8,734 bases of DNA from assembly GCA_030017935.1 (NCBI GenBank), contig JASEGF010000080.1:1-8734 (forward strand), in the 5' to 3' direction. Made by a program: the position numbers and the translations under genes. This DNA is from Bacteroidales bacterium. Its GTDB lineage: Bacteria; Bacteroidota; Bacteroidia; Bacteroidales; DTU049. The notes under the pieces were generated by a model that saw nothing but the letters and a program-made list of their open reading frames with translations, did not search any database and was not told the DNA's origin. Below are positions 7,348-8,734 of the stretch, one piece after another; the first letter of the stretch is position 1; the number at the start of each line of letters is the position of its first letter.

Positions 7348-7803
7348 ATGAATTTTTTTATTTTCTTTTGTAAAAAAAATACGAAAAAATTATTGGCTGA
7401 ATTAAAAATTTTCTTAATGAGAGGTAATGTGGTAGATATGGCAGTGGGTATAATAATAGGAGCTGCTTTTGGCAAAGTAGTATCTTCATTTGTAAATGAT
7501 GTTCTCATGCCACCAATATCTATATTAATAGGTAATACTAATTTTTCGGATCTTAATATTGTGCTAAAACAAGCTGTGATAGAAGGATCTACAGTGATAT
7601 CACCTGCTATTACTTGGAATTATGGTAATTTTATTCAAACTATTATAGATTTTATAATAGTAGGCACTGCAGTCTTTTTTGTAATCAAAGCCATGAATCA
7701 GCTTAGTCATAAAAAAGAAGAAGCACCTGCAAAGACACCAGAACCAACCAATGAAGAAAAATTATTGTCAGAAATTAGAGATTTATTGAAAAAAGATAAA
7801 TAA
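7348..7803 (+). CDS. mscL: Large-conductance mechanosensitive channel MscL
   Basis: 151 residues from the ATG at 7348. MscL opens a wide, non-selective pore in the inner membrane under tension to release solutes after osmotic downshock, and works as a homopentamer. The signature RGNVVDMAVGIIIGAAFGK (25-43) begins TM1, followed by VSSFVNDVLMPPI; TM2 is about 94-115; a linker with Pro and Lys leads to a C-terminal amphipathic helix, NEEKLLSEIRDLLKK. Arg25 aligns with Arg13 of the E. coli protein, so this start gives 12 extra N-terminal residues (MNFFIFFCKKNT) encoded by homopolymeric T and A tracts that could pair in a hairpin. A TTG at 7393 would give MAELKIFLMRGNV, slightly shorter than usual. 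The ATG is kept because it is the only canonical start before the signature, apart from the ATG at residue 24 that would remove the N-terminal helix. The gene converges on the Kazal gene with a 9-base gap. Confidence 0.95.
   Translation: MNFFIFFCKKNTKKLLAELKIFLMRGNVVDMAVGIIIGAAFGKVVSSFVNDVLMPPISILIGNTNFSDLNIVLKQAVIEGSTVISPAITWNYGNFIQTIIDFIIVGTAVFFVIKAMNQLSHKKEEAPAKTPEPTNEEKLLSEIRDLLKKDK
7351..7391 (+). repeat. A/T inverted repeat over the 5' end of mscL
   Basis: AATTTTTT (7351-7358) pairs perfectly with AAAAAATT (7384-7391). Inside it, ATTTTCTTTT (7360-7369) can pair with the A tract and T at 7372-7380, apart from a C-A mismatch. The structure would begin three bases after the annotated ATG and end just before the alternative TTG start at 7393. 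It could limit access to the upstream start, or it may only reflect homopolymer composition. Confidence 0.35.
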
Positions 7804-7819
7804 ATTTTTTATTTATTTA
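7797..7819. terminator. Possible bidirectional hairpin between mscL and the Kazal gene
   Basis: TAAATAAAT (7797-7805) and ATTTATTTA (7811-7819) form a perfect 9-bp inverted repeat with a five-T loop that covers both convergent stop codons. In the minus-strand reading it is followed shortly by a run of six Ts, as in an intrinsic terminator for the Kazal gene. In the plus-strand reading no T run follows. The stem has no G-C pair, so it would be weak. Confidence 0.3.
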
Positions 7820-8031
7820 CATGGTCCTTTAGTGAAATGAGTGATACCAAGGCTTGCAGCAACGCACTCATTAGAATATGTAACTCCATCACAACCGCAA
7901 ACGGGATCATAATTTTGTGGACAAATACCAGAATGCCTTTTTTCTAATCTCCTGTCATAACAATCATCTTTACTACAACTAATAAATAATGTAAATGTTA
8001 TTAAAATAATTGAAATTAAATGTTTTAGCAT
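7813..8031 (-). CDS. Kazal-type serine protease inhibitor lipoprotein
   Basis: Complete 72-residue protein. Residues 1-18 are a lipoprotein signal ending Leu-Phe-Ile-Ser before Cys19. The lipobox is slightly atypical, with Phe at -3, as tolerated in this phylum. The mature start Cys-Ser-Lys-Asp-Asp resembles the Lys/Asp-rich lipoprotein export signal that sends Bacteroidota lipoproteins to the cell surface. The rest is one Kazal domain with six Cys: 24, 37, 45, 47, 56 and 71. The core YDPVCGCDGVTYSNEC (41-56) fits C-x7-C-x10-C, with an extra Cys47 where classical domains have Ser, a variant common in bacterial Kazal proteins. By alignment with ovomucoid domain 3, the P1 reactive-site residue would be Gln39, which does not point to trypsin as the target. 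The likely role is protection against an extracellular protease; the target is unknown. No clear -7 box precedes it. Confidence 0.9.
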   Translation of the reverse strand: MLKHLISIILITFTLFISCSKDDCYDRRLEKRHSGICPQNYDPVCGCDGVTYSNECVAASLGITHFTKGPCK

Positions 8032-8329
8032 GGCAATTTATTTAATATAACGATACCAATTTATTAATTATTATAGATTGAATTATGCGGTTTATTAATA
8101 GCTAAATTATTACTATGAATGTACCAGTAATAACAATATTCATTATAAGTATCATTGATTTTTAATAAATTTCTATTTAATTTACTTTTCTTTGTCAACT
8201 ACACAAAGAAAAGTAACAAAATAAAAGTCTCAGCTGGGGAAATGCGGTATTGCTAGAGCTTACTAATTATTATAAAGGTATTCTTTTACTATAAAAAGCC
8301 GAAAAAGACTTTACTATCTAAACGCTTAT
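8032..8329. other. Non-coding stretch between the Kazal gene and the SOD gene
   Basis: I find no credible gene in these 298 bases. The left half (8032-8180) is plain A+T-rich DNA that must hold the Kazal promoter; only one-mismatch -7 boxes are visible. The right half carries the hairpin element described separately and has more G+C than its surroundings (8227-8260). Two short words recur across the stretch: TAATTATTATA at 8065 and 8264, and ATGCGGT at 8085 and 8242, in opposite order. No strong terminator immediately follows the SOD stop. Confidence 0.6.
8182..8312. repeat. Hairpin-bearing intergenic element, probably a dispersed Bacteroidota repeat
   Basis: TTACTTTTCTTTGT (8182-8195) and ACAAAGAAAAGTAA (8203-8216) are a perfect 14-bp inverted repeat around a 7-base loop. 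The following 8217-8260 is less A+T-rich, and an outer pair AAAGTCT (8224-8230) / AGACTTT (8306-8312) may mark an edge. Hairpins of this ACAAAGAAAAGTAACAAAA type are, from memory, frequent between genes in Bacteroidota and often give spurious small ORFs; I cannot confirm copies outside this window. There is no T run on either side, so it is not a standard intrinsic terminator. The limits of the element are uncertain; only the hairpin is firm. Confidence 0.55.
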
Positions 8330-8734
8330 TTAAAATAATTTATTTACAAAATCCCAATTTAATATATGCCAGAAATCTTTCACATAGTCTGGTCGTCTAT
8401 TTTGTTTGTCTAAATAATAAGCATGCTCCCATACATCGATGGTTAAAATTGGCGTTAATCCATTTTTTATAGGATTTTCTGCATTAGATGTTTGATTGAT
8501 GTATAGCTTGCCAAATTCATCTTTGCAAAGCCATGCCCATCCAGAGCCGAAAAGTGTAACTGCTGCATTAGAAAATTGTTCTTTGAAATTATCTAAACTA
8601 CCAAATTGAGCTTCTATAGCTTTTAATAATTTATCAGAAGGTTTAGTAGTGTCGGGTTTATTTAAACAATTCCAATAGAAAGTATGGTTCCACACTTGTG
8701 CTCCATTATTAAAAATACCTCCCGTAGCTTTTTT
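8330..8734 (-). CDS. Superoxide dismutase, Fe/Mn family, Fe-type (N-terminus beyond right edge)
   Basis: The last 134 codons of a superoxide dismutase, an enzyme that converts superoxide to oxygen and hydrogen peroxide. The frame is open to the window edge, beginning KKATGGIFNNGAQVWNHTFYW; a GTG at 8693-8695 lies inside this conserved block and is Val, not a start. Three of the four metal ligands are visible: His in NHTFYW (visible residue 17) and Asp and His of DVWEHAYY (100 and 104). The first ligand, in the missing N-terminal 60 or so residues, is not seen. Gln four residues before the His (QVWNH) and the TSNAENP segment are features of iron-type or cambialistic enzymes rather than Mn-type. 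The C-terminus FWHILNWDFVNKLF is complete and normal. No signal peptide can be judged. Metal use in vivo is not decided by sequence. Confidence 0.97.
   Translation of the reverse strand, partial: KKATGGIFNNGAQVWNHTFYWNCLNKPDTTKPSDKLLKAIEAQFGSLDNFKEQFSNAAVTLFGSGWAWLCKDEFGKLYINQTSNAENPIKNGLTPILTIDVWEHAYYLDKQNRRPDYVKDFWHILNWDFVNKLF

Noticed and set aside
7323..7508. Minus-strand open frame opposite the mscL start
   Set aside because: It is antisense to the MscL signature and to the divergent promoter region, and shows no recognisable domain.
8115..8165. 16-codon plus-strand frame (MNVPVITIFIISIIDF)
   Set aside because: A hydrophobic micro-ORF is possible, but it has no ribosome site, promoter box or conserved feature, and A+T-rich DNA gives such frames by chance.
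8693..8695. GTG as start of the superoxide dismutase
   Set aside because: The frame continues upstream through the conserved KKATGGIFNNGAQ block to the edge, so this codon is an internal Val of a gene cut by the window.
1..8734. tRNA, rRNA, integrase, transposase or phage genes
   Set aside because: None could be recognised on either strand; apart from the hairpin element nothing suggests mobile DNA, and no new multi-gene defence or biosynthetic system is supported.

Overview
The window looks like ordinary chromosome from a low-GC member of the Bacteroidota. The evidence is visibly A+T-rich DNA, a secreted protein with a type IX secretion (Por) C-terminal sorting domain, a multi-repeat DUF349 protein, a large C69-family dipeptidase of the Bacteroidota form, a lipoprotein whose Cys is followed by Ser-Lys-Asp-Asp, and several TAnnTTTG-type -7 promoter boxes upstream of genes. 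The use of type IX secretion argues against a typical gut Bacteroides, but I cannot name a genus.

Layout, left to right. Almost everything is on the minus strand. Positions 1-61 hold the first 20 codons of an unidentified gene that leaves the window. Next come MutS2 (204-2582), a DUF349 repeat protein (2683-4581), a C69 dipeptidase (4734-6410) and, 11 bases upstream of it, a T9SS-secreted protein with a choice-of-anchor-J-like domain (6422-7282). The last two are probably one transcription unit led by the secreted protein. A 65-base divergent intergenic region separates them from mscL, the only plus-strand gene (7348-7803). mscL converges, with a 9-base gap, on a small Kazal-type inhibitor lipoprotein (7813-8031). 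A 298-base non-coding stretch (8032-8329) carries a perfect 14-bp hairpin that resembles a dispersed Bacteroidota intergenic repeat. The window ends inside an Fe-type superoxide dismutase gene (8330-8734, N-terminus missing).

How the genes fit together. I see no dedicated multi-gene system. MutS2, DUF349, MscL and SOD are housekeeping or stress genes. The dipeptidase, T9SS-exported protein and Kazal lipoprotein belong to the cell envelope and outside of the cell, and give a loose theme of extracellular peptide handling and protease defence. The points most worth a second look are the hairpin element at 8182-8312, the odd N-terminus and hairpin of mscL, the G-rich 3' flank of mutS2, the helically phased repeats upstream of mutS2, and the Kazal lipoprotein with a possible surface-export signal.
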